From a virus, in the IMG/VR virus record IMGVR_UViG_3300031537_000001, positions 1-64,000 of that record: a DNA stretch of 64,000 bases. One strand, written 5' to 3'. Below are positions 49,381 through 58,500 of this stretch, in pieces; within the stretch, counting starts at the first letter, position 1, and the number at the start of each line of letters is the position of its first letter. The position numbers and the translations under genes were made by a program. The notes beneath the pieces are model-generated. The model was not told the origin of the DNA. It did no database searches and was given only the letters and a program-made list of their open reading frames with translations.

Positions 49381-50183
49381 TAATAGGAATTAGTGGTAAA
49401 TCACAATCAGGAAAAGATCTTGTAGGTAAGATTATTCAATATTTAACTCATTGTAAAAATGATGATACTACTTGGGAAGATTGGAATAATTTCATTCATT
49501 ATGATTTAGGAGATTGGAGAATAAAGAAATTTGCAGCAAAGGTAAAACAAATATTATCCATTCTTACTGGAATATCTATTGAAGACTTTGAAAAAGAAGA
49601 AGTCAAGAATAGTTATTTAGGAGAAGAATGGAATTACGTTATAATTGGTGATATGCTATGTACAGTCCAAGATTATTATAATTATATTGCTGGTACTACA
49701 TATCTTTCTAAAAAAGAAGATATTCAAAGAATGACAGTACGTCAAGCTCTTCAATGGATAGGAACAGATTTATTTAGAAATAAATTTCATCCTCAAACGT
49801 GGTGTAATGCTTTGTTTAGTGAATATAAATTAAATACTATAATTAGAAATGGTCAAAAGTACAGAGGATTAGAATTTCCATCATGGATCATTACAGATTG
49901 TAGATTTCCTAATGAGGCTAAAGCTATTAAAGATAGAGGAGGTATATTGATTAGAGTTAATAGATCTGTATGTCCTAAATGTGGAGAAGAAGAAAATTTC
50001 CATTGGGATATTGTTACACATAGATTAGAATATTGTAATGAGTGTGGTTATAGATGGAATACACACGAAAGCGAAACTGCCCTAGATAATTATAATTTTG
50101 ATTATGAAATAGATAATTCAGAAACTATTGAAAAATTAATAGAAAAAGTAAAAGAAATATTAATTAAAGAAAAGTTGATATGA
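49377..50183 (+). CDS. Deoxynucleoside monophosphate kinase with inserted zinc ribbon
   Basis: The 268-residue protein has the P-loop GKSQSGKD (residues 7-14) and the phage dNMP-kinase blocks VRQALQWIGTDLFRNKFHPQTWCNAL and WIITDCRFPNEAKAI. A segment CPKCGEEENFHWD...CNECGYRW is a four-cysteine zinc ribbon placed before the conserved ESETALDNYNFDYEIDN end, not usual in the family. It phosphorylates dNMPs for DNA synthesis. The ATG at 49,377 is chosen for its ATGA coupling; 49,371 is possible. Confidence 0.8.
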   Translation: MIIGISGKSQSGKDLVGKIIQYLTHCKNDDTTWEDWNNFIHYDLGDWRIKKFAAKVKQILSILTGISIEDFEKEEVKNSYLGEEWNYVIIGDMLCTVQDYYNYIAGTTYLSKKEDIQRMTVRQALQWIGTDLFRNKFHPQTWCNALFSEYKLNTIIRNGQKYRGLEFPSWIITDCRFPNEAKAIKDRGGILIRVNRSVCPKCGEEENFHWDIVTHRLEYCNECGYRWNTHESETALDNYNFDYEIDNSETIEKLIEKVKEILIKEKLI

Positions 50184-50524
50184 ATGAAGTTCAAAAAAGA
50201 ATAGACAAATTACTAGATAGATTTTCTAATGAAGTAATTACGGATGTTGATTTACAAGCTGCTATAGTTGAATTAAGAACTCTAAAAGCTTTAGTAAAAC
50301 ATTTGTTTGAAACTAATCTTACTGAGGAAGATAATTTAGGTTTTAATGACTTACGAGCTGCTCAGATAAAACATTGTAAAGATTTACGTGTAACCAGATG
50401 GGCTCCTTATGATGGAATTTGTCCTAAATGCAGAAAACAAATATACGATGTATTAACTTTAGAGGAGTGTTCTTCTGAAGTTATTGTTAATTGTCCTTAT
50501 TGTAACGCTGATTTTACTACTTAA
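50180..50524 (+). CDS. Zinc-ribbon protein (114 aa)
   Basis: The C-terminal third has CPKCRKQIYDVLTLEE...CPYCNADF, two CxxC pairs of a zinc ribbon; the N-terminal two thirds are helical. It overlaps the kinase by 4 bases, so it may be a partner of the ribbon-bearing kinase. Confidence 0.65.
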   Translation: MNEVQKRIDKLLDRFSNEVITDVDLQAAIVELRTLKALVKHLFETNLTEEDNLGFNDLRAAQIKHCKDLRVTRWAPYDGICPKCRKQIYDVLTLEECSSEVIVNCPYCNADFTT

Positions 50525-50535
50525 TTATATGTATC

Positions 50536-51006
50536 ATGATAACTCTTTATATTTTATCCTTATGTATATTTATAGGATATATTACTATTACAATAATAAG
50601 ATATGGTATACTTGATTCGGTTTCTAATTCATATTATTGGTTTCCATATAATCAAAAACTGCTTTTTACACTGTTCTGTTGGGGAATTTCAATACCGGTT
50701 ATGATTTTAGCTGAATCTCCTATTATGTTTTTTGCTGGTTCCGGAATAACTTTTGCCGGTGCTGCTGCCGCATATCAAGAAAGAATTACACATACTGTTC
50801 ATATGATAGGTGCTTTTTCTGGTGTTATATTAAGCCAGATTTCAATTGTAATTGATTTTCATTTATATATTCTGAATTTTATTTTTATCAGTATATCTTT
50901 AATACTTATTTTATTGACTAAATTAAGGATTAAAGTACATTATTTTTGGTGGATTGAAATCTTAGCTTATATCTGTATTATGATTTCATTGCTTTCAAAA
51001 CTATAA
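50536..51006 (+). CDS. Integral membrane protein, about five helices
   Basis: The 156-residue protein has hydrophobic segments at the start (TLYILSLCIFIGYITI), near 40 (LLFTLFCWGISIPVMIL), near 65 (SPIMFFAGSGITFAGAAA), near 95-125 and at the C-terminus (EILAYICIMISLLS). A holin or membrane-remodelling role is possible but the length and helix number are high for a holin. Confidence 0.65.
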   Translation: MITLYILSLCIFIGYITITIIRYGILDSVSNSYYWFPYNQKLLFTLFCWGISIPVMILAESPIMFFAGSGITFAGAAAAYQERITHTVHMIGAFSGVILSQISIVIDFHLYILNFIFISISLILILLTKLRIKVHYFWWIEILAYICIMISLLSKL

Positions 51007-51026
51007 CATAATTTAATTATTTAACT

Positions 51027-51488
51027 ATGGTAGGAAAGAAAAATTTAGATTCTTTTGAAACTGAATCTGTTGAAAACCCTTCATTCGTATTAGATATAAT
51101 CTATTCTTCTGAGTTAAATAATTATAACTCGTTTCTTGTTAAGACAATACAAAGCGTTATTAATTATAGATTTAAGATTGAGTTATATCATCCTTCTTTG
51201 AAAAATATTATTATCATACTTACGATTCCAAGTAAGGGATTTGGATCTACTCAAGAAGATTCAATTAACTTTAGTAAGAATCAAAAGATTCTTTTGATAA
51301 ATTCTAAATTTAAAGGGTATAAAAAATTTCACTCTACTTCAAATGTAAAGGAGGCTATGAAGTTAGTATTTGACCATATAATAAATACTATTGATATGTT
51401 AGATATATTTCAAGAACTTAAGAAAGATGATTTAAAAGAGTATATTTCTTTGTGTAAAGATGATGTTATAGGTAAATTTGAAATATGA
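51027..51488 (+). CDS. Unknown protein (153 aa)
   Basis: A 153-residue mixed alpha/beta protein, MVGKKNLDSFETESVENPSF.... Not recognised. Its stop overlaps the ATG of the first of two small membrane proteins. Confidence 0.55.
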   Translation: MVGKKNLDSFETESVENPSFVLDIIYSSELNNYNSFLVKTIQSVINYRFKIELYHPSLKNIIIILTIPSKGFGSTQEDSINFSKNQKILLINSKFKGYKKFHSTSNVKEAMKLVFDHIINTIDMLDIFQELKKDDLKEYISLCKDDVIGKFEI

Positions 51489-51613
51489 TGAAACAATTAA
51501 TTAAAATTTTACTATATGTGTCGAGTATAGGTATAGTAGCAATACTTTTTATATTTAAAGGATTATGTAAACTACTTAAAATAGATTATAATGATACTAT
51601 CAAAACTAAGTGA
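51485..51613 (+). CDS. Small membrane protein, holin/spanin candidate (42 aa)
   Basis: A 42-residue frame MMKQLIKILLYVSSIGIVAI... with one membrane helix and a charged C-terminus, overlapping the next small membrane protein by 23 bases in another frame. The nested pair recalls overlapping lysis genes. Confidence 0.5.
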   Translation: MMKQLIKILLYVSSIGIVAILFIFKGLCKLLKIDYNDTIKTK

Positions 51614-51701
51614 ACTAATAAAGAATATTATATTCTTTGTATTAATGGTGTTACTTTTTGTAGCATCGTTCTTTGTAGGATTGTTTACGAATTTTCAATA
51701 A
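51591..51701 (+). CDS. Small membrane protein, lysis-accessory candidate (36 aa)
   Basis: A 36-residue frame MILSKLSELIKNIIFFVLMV... with one membrane helix of about 22 residues. It starts inside the previous gene. The following 170 bases hold a hairpin ATAAGGG/CCCTTAT near 51,798-51,824. Confidence 0.5.
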   Translation: MILSKLSELIKNIIFFVLMVLLFVASFFVGLFTNFQ

Positions 51702-51871
51702 ATTGTAAACTTTCGAAGATATGAAAGAAACAAATCCCAGTTAATATATTTTTTGTTAGTAAAAGATTATTTATTGATATATTTTTCTGAATTTTATAAG
51801 GGTTGTTGGATTTGCGGCCCTTATGTTTACATTGTAGGTATGTAAGTCTACGGCATTTAAAGATAAATCTA

Positions 51872-52069
51872 ATGAGTAGATTAAGAGAAAATATTAAAAA
51901 AGCCCTTATAGACAGGGGATTTACGGGTGAAATTAAATTATTCTTTTGGCCCAAAGATGGGTGGTACGGACATTGTGACCAATTTCAACATGAATGGTTA
52001 GGTCAACACTCGAAACATTCCGTCGAACAAATCAAAGAAGGGCTTTTTGATACGTATTTAGATCAATAA
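51872..52069 (+). CDS. Small conserved phage protein (65 aa)
   Basis: A 65-residue protein, MSRLRENIKKALIDRGFTGE..., with GHCDQFQHEWLGQHSKHSVEQIKE-type C-terminus. The form 'WxGHCxQFxHEWLGxHxxxAxxxI' looks conserved. Start at 51,872 because the upstream extension is low-quality. Base composition rises in G+C from here. Confidence 0.6.
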   Translation: MSRLRENIKKALIDRGFTGEIKLFFWPKDGWYGHCDQFQHEWLGQHSKHSVEQIKEGLFDTYLDQ

Positions 52070-52091
52070 GTTTATTACCAACAATGACTGT

Positions 52092-52134
52092 CCGCGTAGC
52101 GGCAGATGTTCATCACCCGCATAGCGGGAAGCCG
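52092..52134 (+). repeat. GC-rich hairpins and left copy of a 12-bp inverted repeat
   Basis: CCGC-gta-GCGG and CCCGC-at-AGCGGG lie in tandem, and AGCGGGAAGCCG (52,123-34) is the exact reverse complement of CGGCTTCCCGCT at 52,653-64. Between them lies one gene. G+C content is far above the phage average. The region to 52,220 has no gene. Confidence 0.6.
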
Positions 52135-52220
52135 ATGGAACGCAAGTAGCGGAGCAGAGTTGCATATAGCTGCGGTTATCGTCTCGGTTTTTATTATTAA
52201 TCTTAAAATCAATATATTTT

Positions 52221-52640
52221 ATGAAAAAACAATGTGAATTAAAAAATTATGAATGTTCCTTAAATGGTCAGGATTGGTGGAGCTGTAATGAAACATCATA
52301 CGGAAAAGCCAAATCTGCTTTTTATCGAATGTTAGATATGGAGATTAAATACATTTGGATTAAATGTAGGTGTATTGGCAAACCTTACACAAGTGAAGAT
52401 TTTAAAAGAACTGCAAAATATAGAGGTATTGATTTTGCTTATTGCGGAATGGTTGTAGATGTTGATGGAGTTAAAGGTTTGATTGTAGGACATAATTCAT
52501 CAGCAAATTTGGATATTTTATTTACAGATGGGAAATGTAAAGGTCAAACTCTTAATTGCCATCCAAATTGGAAAATGACTTATTATAATTCAAAAGGTGA
52601 AGTTATTAAGTCATTTAGTGATAACCGTGCAGCTTCTTAA
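52221..52640 (+). CDS. Unknown protein within inverted repeats (139 aa)
   Basis: A 139-residue protein with six cysteines (CELKNYECSLNGQDWWSCNE near the start, IKCRCIGKPY). WIKCRCIGKPYTSEDFKRTAKYRGIDFAYCGM forms a conserved-looking core followed by a beta-rich domain (VKGLIVGHNSSANLDILF). Bracketed by a 12-bp inverted repeat with GC-rich flanks, so it may be a recently inserted cassette. Confidence 0.6.
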   Translation: MKKQCELKNYECSLNGQDWWSCNETSYGKAKSAFYRMLDMEIKYIWIKCRCIGKPYTSEDFKRTAKYRGIDFAYCGMVVDVDGVKGLIVGHNSSANLDILFTDGKCKGQTLNCHPNWKMTYYNSKGEVIKSFSDNRAAS

Positions 52641-52652
52641 ATTGAGCGATGA

Positions 52653-52664
52653 CGGCTTCCCGCT
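52653..52664 (+). repeat. Right copy of the 12-bp inverted repeat
   Basis: CGGCTTCCCGCT is the perfect reverse complement of 52,123-52,134 across the gene at 52,221-52,640. Confidence 0.65.
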
Positions 52665-52699
52665 AAACTTCGTTTTATTAAAAATATTAAGTATATTGA

Positions 52700-52954
52700 C
52701 ACAGGAATGAAAAGGATGGAAATATAAAACTTTCGATAAATTTTATAGATTGGAATAATCTTACAATAGAACAGTACATCGAATATTTAGAAAATAAATT
52801 TAAATATAATTCAAGTGGTACAGCAAAAGCTGTTTTTGAATTGATAGCGGCTTATAAATCGTTAAATCAGAGTATTAAGGTATGCGAATATTTTGAATCT
52901 AATAATACAGAAAATAGTGCAACTAAGTGTAGTAAATGCGGACATGAAAAATAG
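52700..52954 (+). pseudogene. Frameshifted or 5'-truncated gene
   Basis: A frame of 84 codons without ATG reads ...FIDWNNLTIEQYIEYLENKF... and ends in ATKCSKCGHEK, half of a zinc knuckle. An ATG at 52,707 begins MKRMEI in another frame and stops at once, so a one- or two-base shift would join a start to the body. Not recognised as a family. Confidence 0.5.
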
Positions 52955-53014
52955 AAGCATTTAAATACAAAGTAATTGGCTAAAATGAAAGGAGTTGATT
53001 TAAAATAACTAATA

Positions 53015-53380
53015 ATGAGAGATAGTTGGTTAGACCCTAACGGAAAAATAATAGAAGTTGGTGACTTTAGGCACAACGAATACGCTCATGAATTACTTGA
53101 AAATGAAATGGGCATGGAACAGCTACACGAATACATGGATGAACATAATTGTCATAGTGCTACTGAGGTTCTACATAAGTATGGGTGGGTTAGAATTAAA
53201 TATAACACGGCTTATCTACCAAGGATAGAAATATTAGGTAACTGTATTAGCTTAGTTAAACCTGAGCATAACACAATTGACCCACGAATGAATAGTAAAC
53301 AATTAGAAGTTGCTAAACGATTGTGTGAGGAAAATAATACCACATTACACGTAGCTGTTAATGATAAACGCTTCTGGTAA
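53015..53380 (+). CDS. Conserved phage protein (121 aa)
   Basis: A 121-residue protein, MRDSWLDPNGKIIEVGDFRH..., followed by NEYAHELLENEMG and EVLHKYGWVRIKYN. The 'RDSWLxPxGxxxxVxxxxHNEYA...LxxxGWVRI' form occurs in phages and mobile elements of many bacteria; function unknown. A 9-bp hairpin AATAGTCGC/GCGGCTATT (53,398/53,416) follows. Confidence 0.65.
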   Translation: MRDSWLDPNGKIIEVGDFRHNEYAHELLENEMGMEQLHEYMDEHNCHSATEVLHKYGWVRIKYNTAYLPRIEILGNCISLVKPEHNTIDPRMNSKQLEVAKRLCEENNTTLHVAVNDKRFW

Positions 53381-53453
53381 ATTGTGGCTAATGATTAAAT
53401 AGTCGCTTTTTGATTGCGGCTATTGAGTGTTATTTAATTAAAAATATTGAGAT

Positions 53454-53522
53454 ATGAAAAAAAAATCATTAACCGAAGTCTGGCAATCAAAAATTAAATG
53501 GGAGCACTTAAATACAAAATAA
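53454..53522 (+). CDS. Very small protein or gene remnant (22 aa)
   Basis: A 22-codon frame MKKKSLTEVWQSKIKWEHLN.... Its last 30 bases (AGCACTTAAATACAAAATAA) resemble those after the frameshifted frame at 52,956, indicating a short duplicated segment. May be a decayed copy. Confidence 0.3.
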   Translation: MKKKSLTEVWQSKIKWEHLNTK

Positions 53523-53573
53523 TTAGTCAAAATAAATTAATTAAAAAAAGGATGGTAAAAGTATTATAAATTT

Positions 53574-53602
53574 TACCAGGCTTTTGCCTGGTATTTTTTT
53601 TT
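53574..53602 (+). terminator. Strong Rho-independent terminator before the virion genes
   Basis: TACCAGGC-tttt-GCCTGGTA (8 bp) followed by nine T residues. It isolates the late genes from early read-through. Confidence 0.9.
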
Positions 53603-53625
53603 AATTAGCGTATCATTTAAATTCG

Positions 53626-53633
53626 TATATTTG
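53626..53633 (+). promoter_or_regulatory. Late promoter -7 box TATATTTG
   Basis: TATATTTGTATAAAAATATA lies 20 bases before the first plus-strand virion ATG. Sixteen of the first 20 bases, at least, agree with the minus-strand box at 14,519-14,526. Confidence 0.75.
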
Positions 53634-53652
53634 TATAAAAATATAATCTATA

Positions 53653-54315
53653 ATGAAAAGAAGTGAATTAATTGCCGATATAAGAGAGGTTTTAAGATCT
53701 TATTCTATAGATGATGAAATTGCTGATAGACATATTTTATTCCTTATACGAACAAAACGTAACAAATACATACGTCAAAAGGAAATTAATAGTAGGGGAG
53801 AATATAGAAACCAACTACAACAATCTGTATTTTTGGCTTTAGAAATTACAGATACTTCAAGATATCCTGGAATTACAACAGGTGGAAAAATACTTCGAAC
53901 AATTAAATCCTTACCAAATTTAGTAGGTAGAGATGCTTTCAAACAGATGGAAATACGAACTGTTGATTATTTAGGTACAGAAGTAGAGATACTTGATAAA
54001 GCAAGAGTAGCCTATGCCTCAAGTGCTCCTAAAGGGTTTATTTATTGTTTTCGGGAAGATGATGGAAAACTATATTTTTTCAGTAAAGACCCTTCACATT
54101 TTGCTATTGAACAGGTTGTAGTTCAATGTATACTTGAAGATCCAGAAGAAATAGTAAGTTTGAATAGTTTAACTACACCTCTTGAAATATATCCTATCAC
54201 AGGAGATCTATGGGGTATTATACGGCCTGAAATATTATCAGAACTAGCAATGAGTAAAGGTATTCCTATTGACACATTAAATGATAAAGCTGATGCTCCG
54301 ACACCATCTAAATAA
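53653..54315 (+). CDS. Ring/tail adaptor-like virion protein
   Basis: A 220-residue protein starting MKRSELIADIREVLRSYSID, with RHILFLIRTKRNKYIRQKE, a helical N-terminus, then beta-rich sequence. In crAss-like phages a protein of this size and start precedes the muzzle gene and forms a ring below the portal. First gene behind the late promoter. Assignment by form and position. Confidence 0.65.
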   Translation: MKRSELIADIREVLRSYSIDDEIADRHILFLIRTKRNKYIRQKEINSRGEYRNQLQQSVFLALEITDTSRYPGITTGGKILRTIKSLPNLVGRDAFKQMEIRTVDYLGTEVEILDKARVAYASSAPKGFIYCFREDDGKLYFFSKDPSHFAIEQVVVQCILEDPEEIVSLNSLTTPLEIYPITGDLWGIIRPEILSELAMSKGIPIDTLNDKADAPTPSK

Positions 54316-54346
54316 ATTAGATTTTGTCTCTCAAGACTTCTTTAAG

Positions 54347-54793
54347 ATGTTTAAGAGACGTAATAAAACTTCAGATATAACTATGCCTACTTATACATTA
54401 ATTATAAGAACTTTCTTTGAATTAGCTGTAACCAAAATCATAAACGATGCTTTTCGATTAAAATTACCTCAATTTGGGTTATTTTATTTGGTTAAAACTA
54501 AACAGAAAATAGGAAAAGATAAAGCGGGTAAAGTTAGAGTATATGGATCTATAAATTGGAAAGCTACAAAGGAATTAATAAAAGAAACAGGAGATAAAAG
54601 TAGAAAGGTATACTATTTAAACGATCATACTAATAGACATGTCTATACTATTTTATGGGATAAATACATGGTTGATTTTACTAATAAAACCTTCTATACT
54701 TTTGCAATTAATAAAAAACACAGACAAGCATTGAATTATGCTATACTAAATTCCGATAAACCTTTAAATGCATATGAGATATGGTATCGTTAG
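54347..54793 (+). CDS. Conserved crAss-like virion-block protein, HU/IHF-like candidate
   Basis: A 148-residue protein: RTFFELAVTKIINDAFRLKLPQFGLFYLVKTKQKIG has a helical dimerisation part followed by a LPxFGxFxxVKxK turn as in HU/IHF, then a basic middle and an aromatic C-terminus. crAss-like phages have such an IHF-related gene among the virion genes. A further upstream ATG at 54,281 overlaps the preceding gene; 54,347 is preferred. Confidence 0.55.
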   Translation: MFKRRNKTSDITMPTYTLIIRTFFELAVTKIINDAFRLKLPQFGLFYLVKTKQKIGKDKAGKVRVYGSINWKATKELIKETGDKSRKVYYLNDHTNRHVYTILWDKYMVDFTNKTFYTFAINKKHRQALNYAILNSDKPLNAYEIWYR

Positions 54794-55500
54794 GAGAAAT
54801 AATGTATAACCTTTTAAAGAACCCTTCTTTAAGAGCTGTAAATAAGAGTGATGTAGTAAATCATTTAAAAGATTTCATTAACCTTGTGGGAGCCCCCGGA
54901 TTACATGAAGATAAAAATATAACCTTAGATATTTATGATTTCAGAGCCCAGGTTCCTACCGATTTTATCAATACAACTGTTGTAAGAAAGATTATTATCA
55001 ATAGTGAAGAACCACGTCCTATAACTATGGGACATAATACAGACCAATTCTTTAATACTTATAAAGCACAAAGTGATAATGGCTCTACTATAGATTTACT
55101 TTATACTTTTAAAGTAGTAGGAGATTTTATTTATGTTGACTTTAAAGAAGGACAAATTGAGTTAGCCTATAAAGCATTTAGAGTAGATGAAGAAGGACTT
55201 CCTCTTATTAATGCAGGTACAGCCTTTAGAATAGCTGCTGAATGGTATATTAAAAAACAATACTATATGGTTCTCTGGGAACAAGGTTTACTTCCGGATA
55301 AAGTTTTACAATATACCGATCAACAATATGCATGGCATGTGGGTCAGGCTCATAGTGAACTAAATATACCTGATCCTATTGAAGCTGAAGCTATTGGTAA
55401 TGCAATTGTAAGGTTAATACCTTTGATAGATAATCGCGAGTCAAATTATAAATATGATTCACAAAAAGAAAGATTAATAAATCATGCTCCATTTAGATAA
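54781..55500 (+). CDS. Ring/tail adaptor-like virion protein
   Basis: A 239-residue protein with helical N-terminus (MVSLGEIMYNLLKNPSLRAV), a beta-rich centre and a long C-terminal helix region (AFRIAAEWYIKKQYYMVLWEQG). Position between two virion genes and before the muzzle gene fits a neck/ring protein. Overlaps the previous gene by 13 bases. Confidence 0.65.
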   Translation: MVSLGEIMYNLLKNPSLRAVNKSDVVNHLKDFINLVGAPGLHEDKNITLDIYDFRAQVPTDFINTTVVRKIIINSEEPRPITMGHNTDQFFNTYKAQSDNGSTIDLLYTFKVVGDFIYVDFKEGQIELAYKAFRVDEEGLPLINAGTAFRIAAEWYIKKQYYMVLWEQGLLPDKVLQYTDQQYAWHVGQAHSELNIPDPIEAEAIGNAIVRLIPLIDNRESNYKYDSQKERLINHAPFR

Positions 55501-55506
55501 TAAGCT

Positions 55507-58500
55507 ATGTTTAAGAAAGAAAGATATATAGGAACAGGTATTGATCAGGATACTTCCCCAGATAAGAGAGGTAAAGATACTTTTTATGATTCCGAAAATA
55601 TAAGAATTTTATATAATGGTAGAAATTTATCCATAAAACCTATTAAAGAATCAGGAGAGTATACTGATGATTTTGAAAATGGAGGAGTCGGTATTTATAA
55701 TATAGGTAGTATAGAAATTAAAAATAAGCTTTACATATTTGCTACTACTAATACATCTACTCCAGGAACCGGAGATCATTTTCTTATAAGAGTTAATGAG
55801 GATGGAAGTACTGATACAATGTATTCTGGATCTGCAACAGCAGATTGGGATTTTTCTACACAATACCCACTTGAATTAGTAGCTAATTATGAAAATGAAG
55901 ATATAATTAAACTATATTGGACTGATGGATACAATCTTTTTAGGTTTATAAATGTAGCCCTTACTCCTTCAGGAACTCCAAAAATAAATATAGTAGAAGA
56001 GATTACTTTGAGTCAATTAGAACCTACTTTAGTAGCTGGCGGTAGTCTTAAAGCTGGAAATATTCAATATGCATATACTCTTTATAATTTAAATGGTAGT
56101 GAATCTGTTTTATCTCCTTTTTCCAGAATGATGTCTGTTTCTCTTAATATGAAAGGTTATAATAGTAATCAATCTACCGGATTGTCTATGCATTTATCAG
56201 CTACTATTGATACAGATTTTGAATATATTAGAGTTTACTCAATACATTTTTTAGAACTTAACCAAACTCCTGTAATAACATTAGTTCTGGATGAACAAAT
56301 TACTTCTAGTACATTTGTTTTTATTGATGATGGTAACTCAGTTGTTGCAGAATTAAGTGAGGCTGAACTATTTTCATTAGGTGGAAGACCTTTCATAGTA
56401 GGTACACTTGCTGCTAAACGTAATAGATTATTTATAGCTAATTACAGTATAAATAATTTTGATCCGGATATAGATATGAGGGCTTTCGGGTTTCCAATTT
56501 CAAGTGATATTTACTATGTAAAAAATTCTGGAGGATCTCCTACAGCCTACGATACTTCAACGGTATTTAATATGCCTCCGGAAACTGATGATTGTATTAA
56601 TCCTGATCCAGATACTTACATATATGCCAGAGGCACTTCTCCAGGGGTCGCTGGCCCTAATATCTCTATTTTTATAGCAGGTATAGATTTATCCACATCT
56701 ACTGATGGATTTAATACCCCTTCTTTAAAACGGGGGGAAATTTACAGGTTTGGAATAGTTTTCTTTAATAAGTACGGACAAAAGAGTCCTGTTAAATGGA
56801 TAAGTGATATAAAAATATATCATCATCCGTTTGGAAGACATAGAATGATGATTCCTTATGTTGTATTAACTACAGCAGGTTCTGCTGCTGCTATTGCAGC
56901 AGGATGTACTAATTACCAGTTAGTGATGGTTGAACGTAAAGTTTGGGATAGAACTATCATTGCTCAAGGGTTTTTAGTTCCTGCTACACAATATAAGGTT
57001 ATAAGTTCTGGAACACCTTTAAGTCCATATTATCATCCTCATCATGCTGTTAAAGATATATGTACAGAATCCGGATTTAGTATGTTAAATCATTTTCAAT
57101 CTGATGTAGATTGGGATTCTACCAGTTTAAATGCTCCGGAAATTACAACTGCAACCTTATTTTTTTATTCTTCAGATACAATATTTGAAAGTCAACTTGA
57201 TTCTGCTACTTCAGTAGTATGTATAGGAACAAATTATCCTGCTGCCAGTACTGATAATTCTACTGAATTTTTATATCTACAAGATGGAGTAAAATCGGCA
57301 ACATATTCTGCTACTTATAATACTTTACAACTTACCGGATATCCTCCACCTGCCTCATTTGGAGCTACTTTTCTTTTTGATAAAGATACAGCTACTCATA
57401 CTGCAATAACTAATTTTTTTACTACATTTATCAGGAATTATAATACTGCATCAGATGGTGTTACTCCGGGATCTACTCCTTTAGTATTATATGAAGTAGA
57501 TTTAGAAGAACCAAGTATGTTTTTAGCTAAAGGAGAAACAAAATTCTTTACGTCTACTCTAACGGTATCTAACGTTGTACAAATAAATAATCTTGTAGGT
57601 CCCGATGAAGGATCTTTTTATAGTAAATATTGTGGTTGTGCTGTTTTAAAATTTGCTACAACTGCCCCTAGATGGCATTCTTTAACTGTACTTAACAGTT
57701 GGGAAAAATTTAGTCCGCATGGAACTGATGCAAATCGTAGAATACCTATAGTAGATTTAAAACGAACACTTACTAATCAATATGGTGGTAATACTTACGA
57801 AGTTAAAAGACGAAATGAATACTCAATTTCAGGTGCAATTAGAACAATTGATACTACTCCTCATTTTGAAGTAATAGGAGATATTTACTTAGGTCCATTA
57901 TCTGTTAATAGAGCAGATGGTGAAAATACAACTTCCATACATAAAAACTGGAATATTTATGAACATATTAAAGTAGATTATATAGAAAATAATCATAATG
58001 TTTTCTGTAGAAGAGATAATATGTATTCCTGGTCTTCTGGTATCAGTGCAACAACTAATTACCGATATTTTAGAATTGATGATAATCATGCATTGTTAGG
58101 GGCCTATAATCAAAAAGCCAATTTTATAAAAAATTTTGGAAAACCAGTTAACTTTAATTCAACCGATATTTTTAGAAATGTAGTTCAAGCATCAAAAGAA
58201 AAATTTCCTAATGAAATGATTGATTCCTGGACTAAATTTCCAGTAAATGAAAATAGATATTTAGAAGGAATTTATGGTAGTATTACTAAACTATACAATT
58301 TTAAAGGAGAAATATATGCTTTTCAAGAAAAAGGAGTATGTGTACTTTCAATTAATCCTAGAATTCAAACTCAAGCTACAGACGGAGTAAATATTGAACT
58401 TGGTATCGGAGCCGTGTTATATGATCATAGATATCTAAATACTAACAATGGGGCTACTAATAAATTTGCTATTATCGATGATAATAAAAACTTATTTTTC

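Noticed and set aside
52123-52664. Insertion sequence
   Set aside because: The inverted repeat encloses only a Cys-containing protein without transposase motifs, and no target-site duplication was seen.
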